IMG/VR virus record: IMGVR_UViG_3300048815_000026
Span: 1 to 64,000 of that record
From: a virus
Length of the DNA stretch: 64,000 nt
Reading direction: 5' to 3' (one strand)
Part shown: positions 54,387 through 62,153 of the stretch, piece by piece
How positions within the stretch are numbered: the stretch's first letter is position 1
How the letters are laid out: the number at the start of each line of letters is the position of its first letter
Notes under the pieces: generated by a model
Seen by the model: the letters and a program-made list of their open reading frames with translations, nothing else
Database searches by the model: none
What the model was told of the DNA's origin: nothing
Position numbers and translations under genes: made by a program

Positions 54387-55294
54387 TAGTTGCAAGTCAC
54401 CGAGAACACGTAAGCGGTCGAAGCCGTCGGCGCGGCCGCCACGGCAAAGGTCGCAACCCCGCCCGAGGAGCTAAAGGTGATCGCGCCGGTGAATGCGTTC
54501 GCCCCAATGCTCTGCGGAAGCGTGCAGTTCACCGCCCGGCTCAACGCCGGCGCCGTCACCGTCTCCGTGAACAGCGTCCCCGTGGTGGTCGCCGTCCCCG
54601 TGGTCACATTCGCAACCATCACGTTTCCATTGGACCCGGAAGCATTCGACACCGTCGGCGACGTGCCCGCGGCCGCGCCTGCGGCGATCGTCGGCACCGC
54701 CGTGCCCAGAATCGAGTAGCTCGAGACGTAGTGCGTCCCATTCCACCCATAAGCCACCTCCGGCGCGAAGTTCACCGCCGAGATATCGGTGTTGGCGTTG
54801 CCGGCCGCGGAGTAGATGATCGTCGACGTCCCACCCGCCTGGAACCAATTCGTGTCCAGAAGCACGGTGTTGATCTGGTTGCTCAGCACCGAGGCATTGA
54901 GCGCCTCCTGCAGCCCATAGGTGCCCGACTGGAAGAAATAGGGCGAGGTGTGCGCATTGCTGGTGGTCAGCGTGGCCGTGCAGCCGCCGTTGGTGATGCT
55001 GGTCGGCGTGATGATCTCATCCACCGCCGCATTGCCCGGGTCGACAACCTTGATCGGCGTCGAGGCCACAAACACCGGGATGTTCGGCGCCCCGCCAGCC
55101 GCATAGCTGCAAGGGTTGACCGAAACCACGTTCGCGCCGGCCACCAGGTTGGTGTTGCTGTACGGCCCCGACTGCGGCAAGGCGTGCCAGTTGTTGAACT
55201 GCGAAGCCACAAACTGGTGCGTGATCGACTGCGCATGACCGGCCGCGGCCGCCACGCACAGAGCTGCGAGAACAATCTTCCGAATCATGTGCAT
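54386..55294 (-). CDS. Secreted fibre-like protein, divergent member of the N-module family
   Basis: 302 aa. Signal peptide ~1-22 (IRKIVLAALCVAAAAGHAQ). Motifs FVASQFNNWHALPQ, TPIKVVDPGNAAVDE, SGTYGLQEAL, NTVLLDTNWF and VAYGWNGTHYV align with the longer spike proteins, so it is a minimal version: N-module plus a C-terminal beta domain (AFTGAITFSSSGGVATFAVA) and no beta-helix. May be a secreted competitor or a short fibre. Confidence 0.72.
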   Translation of the reverse strand: MHMIRKIVLAALCVAAAAGHAQSITHQFVASQFNNWHALPQSGPYSNTNLVAGANVVSVNPCSYAAGGAPNIPVFVASTPIKVVDPGNAAVDEIITPTSITNGGCTATLTTSNAHTSPYFFQSGTYGLQEALNASVLSNQINTVLLDTNWFQAGGTSTIIYSAAGNANTDISAVNFAPEVAYGWNGTHYVSSYSILGTAVPTIAAGAAAGTSPTVSNASGSNGNVMVANVTTGTATTTGTLFTETVTAPALSRAVNCTLPQSIGANAFTGAITFSSSGGVATFAVAAAPTASTAYVFSVTCN

Positions 55295-55331
55295 TCTCCT
55301 ATTTTGGATTTCTGCTGAAGCTACTACTTTG

Positions 55332-56453
55332 TTACCGAGTGACGTTCATCTGCCAATTGACATAGTCGACGTACATGAGGTTGCTCGAAGCGGTGCCCCC
55401 GGTCGCGCTCCAGGACATCAGCATCGCTGAGCTGGTGATGCTCGCAAGCGCCGTCTTGCACGCAGTCGCCTCCGTCCCGTTGATGTACCAGTGAACATAG
55501 GTGCCATCGTTGTGCAGAGACAGGCGGACGAAGGTCGCGGCAGTGGCTCCGATCGTCGAGTCAGTCAAGGTGCCGGCATTGTTGCAATACCAGTCGTTCG
55601 GCGTGCCGTTGGCCGAGGAAAGATCGAAGCTGACGGTAGCCACCCATGGGCTGGCTGCCTCCTGCAAAACCAATCCCGCCTGATACTGGCCCGCAGTCGT
55701 GCCGGGGAGCACCACCACGTCAACATCCGTCTCATAGGTCCAGAGCGGCGTCGCGCCGTTGCCAATGATGGACCTCTGCAGGGTGTTGCTGATCGAACAA
55801 GCCTCGCCCGTGTTTGAACTCGCTGTCCCGGAGGCCACCGATAAGAGCCCCGGGTGATTCGCATTCGTGTTTGGGGTCAAAATTGAACATCCAGCGGCCG
55901 TGGGAGAGCCGATAGCATTGCCGCTGATGTCTGCAGTGGAGTAAAAGTCGTTCCAGTAGGTGCTGTAGGGTCCGGCCGAAATCGACTGCGAGTAAAACGC
56001 CGGCGCCGTCTGCGCCGCGGTGAACGCCGTGGTATTTGCCGGGATGCTCGCGACCACATTCGCCGTCGTCGCCACCTGCGTCGTATTGGTCCCTGCGCTC
56101 GCGGTCGGCGCCGTGGGCGTCCCGGTCAGCGCCGGCGAAGCCAGAGGCGCCGCCCCTGTCACCTCCCCCACCGAATAATCTCCCGAGTTCGCCACCACAT
56201 CGCCGGTGCGCGTAAACACTGAAGTTACCGGAGCCGACGCGCTGCACGACGCCGGTGCCCATGCCGTGCCGTTATAAACCAGGCAGTAGTTCGTGGTGGG
56301 CAGGGTGGCCGACACGGGCACACTCTGCAGTGCCGTCGCGTTGCCCGTAGATACCCCCGGCACACCCCCAGGCCCCGTCTGCTGGCCAAACGCCATCGCG
56401 CCGCTCAGCACCGCCATCAGAACGCAAATTACTGCGTACATCCGTACCCCCAT
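55332..56453 (-). CDS. Tail-fibre-like protein with signal peptide and lectin-like domain
   Basis: 373 aa from ATG 56453 (ATG 56441 possible), overlapping the previous gene by 25 nt. Signal peptide YAVICVLMAVLSGAMAFGQ. Then a fibre linker typical of phages (VFTRTGDVVANSGDYSVGEV, ALTGTPTAPTASAGTNTTQV) and a C-terminal LamG/jelly-roll-like domain (NHPGLLSVASGTAS, VRLSLHNDGTYVHWYINGTE). Clear fibre architecture joined to an export signal, which is unusual. Confidence 0.78.
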   Translation of the reverse strand: MGVRMYAVICVLMAVLSGAMAFGQQTGPGGVPGVSTGNATALQSVPVSATLPTTNYCLVYNGTAWAPASCSASAPVTSVFTRTGDVVANSGDYSVGEVTGAAPLASPALTGTPTAPTASAGTNTTQVATTANVVASIPANTTAFTAAQTAPAFYSQSISAGPYSTYWNDFYSTADISGNAIGSPTAAGCSILTPNTNANHPGLLSVASGTASSNTGEACSISNTLQRSIIGNGATPLWTYETDVDVVVLPGTTAGQYQAGLVLQEAASPWVATVSFDLSSANGTPNDWYCNNAGTLTDSTIGATAATFVRLSLHNDGTYVHWYINGTEATACKTALASITSSAMLMSWSATGGTASSNLMYVDYVNWQMNVTR

Positions 56454-59437
56454 TCGTAAGCCGTTGCCCCCGCGAGCGCGGTCGCTCCCGCGCGGGCCGC
56501 GGCGGTGGTTCCCCCGGTGTCGATGTCAGCGGGAAAGATCTGCACCCCGGCCGTTCCCGTCAGAGCCTGCGTCGCGGCGTTGGCCGGCCACAGCCAGCAC
56601 TTCGGCCCAGGGAAGCTGTACGGCTGGTTGAAGGTGATGGTGAAGACGATGGCCGAAGCGGTCGGACTCGCTCCGGTGGTGAGCGTGATGTATCCGGTTA
56701 GATCGCTCCCAAACGCGACAACCGCAGGACCGGTGGGGCTGGTGCCCGCGCCTGTCCCGGCAGCCGCCGTGGGTCCGCTTGGTACGCTCGAGCCGATGTG
56801 ATACCCGCTCAGTAGAGCGCTCACTGACACCTGCTGCTGGAAGCTGAAGATGCATTGACTTGGGCAGGGGTAGATGAGGAAGTTGTCGGCAATGGCCGGG
56901 TTCGAGCCGGTGCCGACAGTCGTCCAGTTGAAGGCGGTCGAGAGCTGGTGCGTGCTCCCATTCCAATAGCTGACTTGAGGCCCGAAGCTGTTGGCGGGGG
57001 TGCCGAAGTTCGCCCCGCTGGTCGCGGTCCCGGTCGGAGGGATGAACAGCGTCGAGGGAGTGAAGTTGGTGACGTTGAGCGTGCCCACGTTGAGCGTCGA
57101 GGAAACGTAATCGCCCATCGTCTCCCCGCATGTCACGTCATTGCCCAGCACGGAAAGCCCCGCCGGCACCTTGGCCGCGTAGTCGGACGGGGACACAATC
57201 GGACCCGTGGGCGTCAGAAACTCATGCCAGTCGACCGGTTCGCCCCCGCCCGGATTGGCCGAGCACAGCGATCCGGACGCTCCGATGGTGACCGCCCGCA
57301 GCACGGTCGGCGCCGGAGTGAAGCAGTACGTCGACGATCCCGGCAGCAGGCGATCCCCGCCGATATAGGCGTTGGTGCCCTCAAACGACGTGCCCTCCGC
57401 GTCGAATGGCTGGGTAACGATGAACCCGCATCCCCCAACATCGTCAATCTCCGTGGCCACCAGGTGTATGCCGCCAGTGGTGACGACGCCGTTGAACACT
57501 ACGGAGGGATGGAAATGGATAAACGTATCGTTGCCCCCGCCCCCCTGGAATGCGGCGATGCTGCCGTCGTAGGAGACGACGTCTTTCGCCGTCGAGTCCG
57601 AAGCGTTCATGATCATGCCGTAGTTCACATTCGGCGTCTGGTAAACCTGTACGCCGATGACCCCGCTGCAGGTGGCTCCCGTGCCTGCCCCGGGCGTGAT
57701 CGCCGTGACCGCATGGCCTACGATGGTCACTGTCGGGGGATCCGGCATCGTTCCGCAGGGCGTATTGTGCGCGCCCCCACGGCTGCCCTGCAGCGCGACC
57801 ACGGTCAACTCCACGCTGCCGGCGTAGGTGTTGTAGCAATCGCCACCGCTGTTGACGGTGTACGACGTGATTGCCCCGCCCACCACGTTCGCGGTGAAGG
57901 TTCCGCAATTCTGAGTGCCAGAGTCGGGGTATACCCCGATGTTGATGTCGGTGGGGAAGACCTGGAAAGCGTCACCGCCGAAGTGGCCAAACTCCAGGAC
58001 GTGGTCCGCGCCTGGCTGCACATGGCCCACGGCTAGCTGGCGAAAATAACTCTGCCCCAGGGTGCCCAACTCGATGATCGCGGACGCCACTCCCCCACCA
58101 TCGAGCGTCATGTTGTCGATGTCCATCGACGTGAAGTTCGCGCCCCCGGTCGGCCGGTTGAAGAGGGGGATGTTCGCCGTCCCGCCGTAGACGATATACG
58201 TGCAGCCCGACCCGCAGCCGCGCGCGCTCACCGAAAATTCGTCATCGAAACTGTTGCCGTCGACCGGCTGCCAGAAGCTGAGGTTCGACGTATAGTGCCC
58301 CGCCCCGAACTCGATCATCGCACTCTGGTGGTTCTCCGACATGTACGCGACGGCGAAGTACCACGCGCAGTCGGCATTGGTCGAGGCCAGCGCGTGCGCG
58401 GTGTTCACCGGCAGGGGATACCAGACCCCCGAAAACGTGCCCGGGATGGTGGTGTGGTTGGTTGCGTTGAGCGCGATGTATGCGTTGCCGCTGTACGTCA
58501 CCACCTGGCACTCCGGGAAGTCGGTCGACGGGCTGCTGAAGGCGATGGGCGCGACGCCTACCCCGCCGTACGAGCTGAAGCCATCGACAAAGAAAACCTT
58601 GTTCGCGAAGTTGGTGTTGAAGGACGTGAAGAACGTGTTGTCGAGCGGCTGCTGCACATACTGTGTCGCCGGCGGGAACTGGTTCACGCTGTTCTGTGCG
58701 TGCACGTAGGCGTCGGTGGCCACCTTGGTCGAGGCGTCGCTGGGCGTCTGACTCACTGCCGCCGTGTTCGCGGGCAGATTGAGGGTGGCCGCCGCCTGGC
58801 CGGCGTTCCCGCTGGTCACCAACACGCCGCCCGTCGCCGGGATCGCCGCGCCCGTCCCCTGAGAAACATACTGCGAACCATTCCACCCGTACGCCGTATA
58901 TGGCGTCGTGGTCACATCCACCAGCCCTAGACTCGTGCTGCCATGCACCGAGGCAATCACCGTCGCCGCCGACTGCGGAGCGATCAGCCCATACCACTCA
59001 CTATTCAAAATCACCGTGTTCGGGCCGCCGGCCTTCACCTGCCCATTGTTCAGCGCTTCCTGCAAACCGCCCGTGCCCGACGTTAGATAGAAGGGCAGCG
59101 CATGAATGTACGTGGTCGCCATCGACACTGCGCACTGGCTGATGAACACCGCGGAAGGCGTCTGAAACTCGTTCAACGCTGGATTCGAATCGACAATCTT
59201 GACCGGCACGCCGGCCGTGAAGGCCGCAAAGTTCTTCCCCCCACCCACCACCTGGCACGTCGACGGCTCAAACTGCAGGCTCCCCACCGCAATGCCCGGT
59301 ACCTGGAACTCGCCAAACTGGCTGGCAACAATCTGGCCCTCGACATTCTGCGCCTGCAGATGCGAAGCGCAAAACACGAGGGCCAGTCCCACCAGCAAGC
59401 GACGCAGCAACCTAGTCGAACTCCGTGACGCGCACAA
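56429..59437 (-). CDS. Tailspike-like protein with signal peptide
   Basis: 1002 aa from TTG 59437 (TTG 59407 possible). Signal peptide LLRRLLVGLALVFCASHLQA/Q, N-module (QNVEGQIVASQFGEFQVPG, GGLQEALN, TPYTAYGWNGSQY), then a long beta-helix-type middle with VDGFSSYGGVGVAPIAFSSP, SMDIDNMTLDGGGVASAIIE and GGAITSYTVNSGGDCYNTYA. C-terminal ~90 residues match the 45032-47971 protein. Depolymerase or receptor-binding role inferred. Confidence 0.78.
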   Translation of the reverse strand: MCASRSSTRLLRRLLVGLALVFCASHLQAQNVEGQIVASQFGEFQVPGIAVGSLQFEPSTCQVVGGGKNFAAFTAGVPVKIVDSNPALNEFQTPSAVFISQCAVSMATTYIHALPFYLTSGTGGLQEALNNGQVKAGGPNTVILNSEWYGLIAPQSAATVIASVHGSTSLGLVDVTTTPYTAYGWNGSQYVSQGTGAAIPATGGVLVTSGNAGQAAATLNLPANTAAVSQTPSDASTKVATDAYVHAQNSVNQFPPATQYVQQPLDNTFFTSFNTNFANKVFFVDGFSSYGGVGVAPIAFSSPSTDFPECQVVTYSGNAYIALNATNHTTIPGTFSGVWYPLPVNTAHALASTNADCAWYFAVAYMSENHQSAMIEFGAGHYTSNLSFWQPVDGNSFDDEFSVSARGCGSGCTYIVYGGTANIPLFNRPTGGANFTSMDIDNMTLDGGGVASAIIELGTLGQSYFRQLAVGHVQPGADHVLEFGHFGGDAFQVFPTDINIGVYPDSGTQNCGTFTANVVGGAITSYTVNSGGDCYNTYAGSVELTVVALQGSRGGAHNTPCGTMPDPPTVTIVGHAVTAITPGAGTGATCSGVIGVQVYQTPNVNYGMIMNASDSTAKDVVSYDGSIAAFQGGGGNDTFIHFHPSVVFNGVVTTGGIHLVATEIDDVGGCGFIVTQPFDAEGTSFEGTNAYIGGDRLLPGSSTYCFTPAPTVLRAVTIGASGSLCSANPGGGEPVDWHEFLTPTGPIVSPSDYAAKVPAGLSVLGNDVTCGETMGDYVSSTLNVGTLNVTNFTPSTLFIPPTGTATSGANFGTPANSFGPQVSYWNGSTHQLSTAFNWTTVGTGSNPAIADNFLIYPCPSQCIFSFQQQVSVSALLSGYHIGSSVPSGPTAAAGTGAGTSPTGPAVVAFGSDLTGYITLTTGASPTASAIVFTITFNQPYSFPGPKCWLWPANAATQALTGTAGVQIFPADIDTGGTTAAARAGATALAGATAYEWGYGCTQ

Positions 59438-59777
59438 TCGTCGTCAGCGCCGACGCCGAGCGCAAATTGATCAGCAGCGTGGCCGCAATCGCGTACCCGC
59501 CAGAGTTATCCGGCGGCGTGCCAATCACCATGCCGTATCCCTCGCCCTGCGGAATCGGCGTGCCCAGGATGATCGGCTCCGACTGCGGCTCGATGGTGTA
59601 CGTGGTGGTAAAGGGCGTTGCCGAGCCATCGGCGAACTGATACGCCAGCCCCTGGCCAACGCCCCCGTTCGCGCTCCCGTCCTCGATCACCTCGACCCGC
59701 CGCGTTACCTGCGTCGCCGAAACCGCGACGAAGGCCCCGCCAGAGCCGTTCAAATTGATTAGTCGTGTGTGCGCCAT
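59412..59777 (-). CDS. Small beta structural protein
   Basis: 121 aa; ATG 59777 directly follows the TAG of the MLLRAGAA mini-ORF. AHTRLINLNGSGGAFVAVSA, VTRRVEVIEDGSANGGVGQG and PIILGTPIPQGEGYGMVIGT form a beta-sandwich pattern seen in small phage decoration or fibre-base proteins. Overlaps the spike gene start. Confidence 0.68.
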   Translation of the reverse strand: MAHTRLINLNGSGGAFVAVSATQVTRRVEVIEDGSANGGVGQGLAYQFADGSATPFTTTYTIEPQSEPIILGTPIPQGEGYGMVIGTPPDNSGGYAIAATLLINLRSASALTTIVRVTEFD

Positions 59778-59781
59778 CTAA

Positions 59782-59826
59782 GCGGCCCCCGCGCGTAAAA
59801 GCATTTGTTTTTCCCTCGGTATCCGC
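59782..59826 (-). repeat. 45-nt structured element, copy 3, with leader peptide
   Basis: GCGGATACCGAGGG ... GGGGCCGC. Encodes the mini-ORF MLLRAGAA whose TAG abuts the ATG of the 59412-59777 gene. The inner hairpin (AAAA/TTTT plus a C-G pair) differs in sequence from copies 1 and 2 but keeps pairing. Confidence 0.8.
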
Positions 59827-59828
59827 AT

Positions 59829-60014
59829 CTACTTCCCGCCTTTGTTCATGCTCATCAGCGTCTGCGCCAGGCGCGCCCGCCGGCCCATCTTGCCGCCGGC
59901 CGACGCCTTCTCGTCCGCATACTCCGCCGTCGACTCGCCCGCCTTCTTGGCCGCGGCCGAGAAACTGCCCTTATTCTTCGAGGTCGCCTTCTCGATCCAG
60001 TCCTTGCTTCCCAT
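59829..60014 (-). CDS. Small basic phage protein
   Basis: 61 aa: GSKDWIEKATSKNKGSFSAA, AAKKAGESTAEYADEKASAG, GGKMGRRARLAQTLMSMNKG. This matches a widespread family of ~60-residue phage proteins with a KxWI start and a GRRARLAxTL end, of unknown function, often near structural genes. Lys/Arg-rich; DNA binding or capsid association is possible. Confidence 0.72.
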   Translation of the reverse strand: MGSKDWIEKATSKNKGSFSAAAKKAGESTAEYADEKASAGGKMGRRARLAQTLMSMNKGGK

Positions 60015-60027
60015 CTGCCCCTCCGCG

Positions 60028-60351
60028 TTACAGCACGTAACTCTTCTTCAACTGCTCATCGAGCGCCACCAGCGCATCCCAATCCGCATGCAACTTTTCC
60101 ACATAGGAGAAGAAATCCTCCCCCTGCGCCCGCCGGGCCATCGCGATATCCGCCTTCACGGTGGCGATCTCTGCCCGCTCATAGACGGCGTAGTCAACAT
60201 CCGCGTCCCACATCGGCATCTTGTCTGCGACCGCAGCCACGAATTGCTTGCCCTCGATCGTCGGATCCGCGACTATGTAAAAATGCGAGCGCACGTGTAC
60301 CGCGCACCCCGTCAGCAACAGCGATGCGGCGAACGCCAGGCGCTTGGTCAT
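60028..60351 (-). CDS. Lipoprotein, candidate outer-membrane spanin subunit
   Basis: 107 aa. A lipoprotein signal, KRLAFAASLLLTGCA, with Cys16 as lipobox Cys. Helical mature part (EIATVKADIAMARRAQGEDF, FSYVEKLHADWDALVALDEQ). In a lysis cassette next to holin and endolysin genes, so an outer-membrane spanin (Rz1-like or u-spanin) is plausible, but the partner is not obvious. Confidence 0.62.
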   Translation of the reverse strand: MTKRLAFAASLLLTGCAVHVRSHFYIVADPTIEGKQFVAAVADKMPMWDADVDYAVYERAEIATVKADIAMARRAQGEDFFSYVEKLHADWDALVALDEQLKKSYVL

Positions 60352-60354
60352 TTT

Positions 60355-60729
60355 TCAGATCGCGCCAAACGCCTTCAGGATGATCACCGAGCCATCGATC
60401 CACGTTTGCATCTGCGCCGTGGTCGGCGGGAGGATCCCCAGCTTCTGCGCGTCCTGCACCGCATAGGGCAGCAGCGAAGCCATCACCAGGGCCGCTTTCT
60501 GCTTCCCGGCCTTCTGCGCCCCGGCCGCGCCCGCCGACGCTTCCGCCGTCTTGATCAGCGTCTCTGTCATGTTCCACAAGGGTCCAAGCACGGGGAACAT
60601 GATCGCCAGACCAGGCTCGGCGACCTCCGCCACCTCTTCCGCCACCGGCGCGGCCTTCTCGGCCACCTTCCAGATGTCTTTGCCGAGCGCGCCGATCTTA
60701 TCCAATACAGAAACAAACTTGCTGGTCAC
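60355..60729 (-). CDS. Hypothetical lysis-cassette membrane-associated protein
   Basis: 124 aa from GTG 60729 (GTGA overlap). Helices: SVLDKIGALGKDIWKVAEKA, VAEVAEPGLAIMFPVLGPLW and a C-terminal amphipathic segment (WIDGSVIILKAFGAI). Could be a second holin or antiholin; hydrophobicity is moderate. Coupled between the holin-like gene and the lipoprotein. Confidence 0.62.
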   Translation of the reverse strand: MTSKFVSVLDKIGALGKDIWKVAEKAAPVAEEVAEVAEPGLAIMFPVLGPLWNMTETLIKTAEASAGAAGAQKAGKQKAALVMASLLPYAVQDAQKLGILPPTTAQMQTWIDGSVIILKAFGAI

Positions 60730-60932
60730 TGTTTTTTTTCCTCCGGATCCTGCTGGATCACGCCGATCCAAGCGCGGCAGAGGCTCGAAACCAGCGTCAT
60801 CGCACCCGGCACAGCCGCCTGCCACGCCTTCGGACTCTTGATGATGGCGAAGTAAGCCGAAACCGGCCCTGCCGTCGCCATCGTCGCGCTTAGAATCCCC
60901 GCTGTGGTTGTCTTCCAACCCTTAACGCTCAT
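60726..60932 (-). CDS. Holin-like membrane protein
   Basis: 68 aa; GGAGGG upstream. SVKGWKTTTAGILSATMATA is the common start of small phage holins (KGWKTTxAGI), then a second hydrophobic stretch (WQAAVPGAMTLVSSLCRAWI) and a charged tail QQDPEEKKQ. Two-segment topology fits a class II-type holin that forms inner-membrane lesions to release the endolysin. Confidence 0.72.
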   Translation of the reverse strand: MSVKGWKTTTAGILSATMATAGPVSAYFAIIKSPKAWQAAVPGAMTLVSSLCRAWIGVIQQDPEEKKQ

Positions 60933-60947
60933 GCTGCCGCCCTCCGC

Positions 60948-61100
60948 TCAAGAGTTATTTTGCTGGGTCAGATATTGCTTTGCTTCAAACCAGTTGATGA
61001 TGGCCGTGTTCTCATCCGGCGGACACCAGCTGGAATTGAGCTTCATCTCGTAAATTTCGAACGCCTTGACCGCAATCTGCTCGTGCGTGGGTTCCCTCAT
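60948..61100 (-). CDS. Small lysis-cassette protein
   Basis: 50 aa from ATG 61100 (ATGA overlap with the endolysin stop). REPTHEQIAVKAFEIYEMKL, then NSSWCPPDENTAIINWFEAK. Soluble and acidic, resembling the C-terminal DUF2934-type motif (HEQIAxxAYEIYxxRG...A...WxxAExxL) that is common in bacterial and phage proteins. No enzymatic role seen. Confidence 0.6.
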   Translation of the reverse strand: MREPTHEQIAVKAFEIYEMKLNSSWCPPDENTAIINWFEAKQYLTQQNNS

Positions 61101-61639
61101 GCTGCCGCTCTCCTTAACCACCCCGCCTTGTAAACCTCTAGGCCAGGATTCCGCTCGATTAGCGCTTCATAGTAGTTCTCCGCCTCGGTGCGCAAATTCT
61201 CCAGCACCTGCGCCGGCTCCGCCAGGTCCAGCGCATGCAAGGTCAGCGGACCAATCCGCCCATCGCCCACCACGCACAGCGCGTCCTGCAGCATCCGCGC
61301 CCCGTTCGTCACTCCAACATTCACGCCCAGAGACAACAGCTTGTTGGCAATCTCCTGGTTGGCAATCTCCGCAATGCACAGCGGCTGCGCGTAACTCACG
61401 TCATAAATCGAGCGCGCAATCTGCAACGCCGCCAGGGTGCCCCATCCTTTGCGTTCTTGGCAAAGGGTGGGCACCTGGCCCATCGAACTGTAATAGAGAC
61501 AGTTCGTCAGCTCCGGATGAAAATGCTCGTCGATCCCGAACCTGGTCCGCTTGCCATCCGGCGCCGTCGTCACCACCCCCGAGAGCGTCGAATCTTCCCA
61601 CCCCAGCACGTAATCGATCGCCGCGTTTACGTCAGCCAT
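61097..61639 (-). CDS. Endolysin (GH108-type muramidase)
   Basis: 180 aa. ADVNAAIDYVLGWEDSTLSG with Glu near 15 and PDGKRTRFGIDEHFHPELTN match the GH108 catalytic start (EGG..NDP.DPGG.TKFGIS). ARSIYDVSYAQPLCIAEIAN and LGVNVGVTNGARMLQDALCV, then a short peptidoglycan-binding-3-type end GDGRIGPLTLHALD. No signal peptide, so release needs the holin. It should cleave the glycan backbone of the host wall. Confidence 0.85.
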   Translation of the reverse strand: MADVNAAIDYVLGWEDSTLSGVVTTAPDGKRTRFGIDEHFHPELTNCLYYSSMGQVPTLCQERKGWGTLAALQIARSIYDVSYAQPLCIAEIANQEIANKLLSLGVNVGVTNGARMLQDALCVVGDGRIGPLTLHALDLAEPAQVLENLRTEAENYYEALIERNPGLEVYKAGWLRRAAA

Positions 61640-61642
61640 GCA

Positions 61643-62116
61643 TCAGTGCCCCACACCGCTATGCTTCGCCAACAGGTTGGCCAGAATCGTGATAATTGCC
61701 GCCCCACCAGCTCCGCCAATAAACCCGGTTACCGCGCTCATCAGTTCCCGCCGCCCTTTCGACTGCTGCCGGGACTCCTTCAGTTCGTCCAAGGTGGTCT
61801 CCATCTTCTCCAGCCGCACATCCAGGTTCTTGCCCTTGTTCTGGTAATCACCCTTCTGCAGCTCCTCCACCGCTTTGAGAATGTCGTCCAGCCGCCGGTT
61901 GATCCGGGGGATCTCAATCTCCACCTGCGGCAACCTCCCGTGTGGGCCATCCAGTCCCAGCTCCCGGCGAAGCAATGCCAGCTGCTGGCCGGTCTCCCGG
62001 CCCTGGGTGGAAATCTCTTTTACTTCGCTGGATAGCGCTCTCAGTTGCATCAAAATGTCTGCATTCGTCGCTGCCACTAGGCCCCCAATCACATAGCGTT
62101 TCCGAAACGTTTCCAT
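61643..62116 (-). CDS. Coiled-coil tail-anchored membrane protein (XhlA/holin-like)
   Basis: 157 aa from ATG 62116 (GTG 62128 possible). Short N-terminal basic region, long coiled coil (LRALSSEVKEISTQGRETGQ, INRRLDDILKAVEELQKGDY, LEKMETTLDELKESRQQSKG) and a C-terminal transmembrane segment (GFIGGAGGAAIITILANLLA). Architecture matches haemolysin XhlA-type holin partners. Directly before the endolysin. Confidence 0.7.
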   Translation of the reverse strand: METFRKRYVIGGLVAATNADILMQLRALSSEVKEISTQGRETGQQLALLRRELGLDGPHGRLPQVEIEIPRINRRLDDILKAVEELQKGDYQNKGKNLDVRLEKMETTLDELKESRQQSKGRRELMSAVTGFIGGAGGAAIITILANLLAKHSGVGH

Positions 62117-62153
62117 GGAGAATCGCACCTCTCCACGAGTATGAAGGCTTTGC

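Noticed and set aside
60925-61105. Near-identical GGCGGCAGCATGAG start regions of two lysis genes
   Set aside because: Explained by similar ribosome sites and short Ala-rich gene ends; too short to claim duplication.
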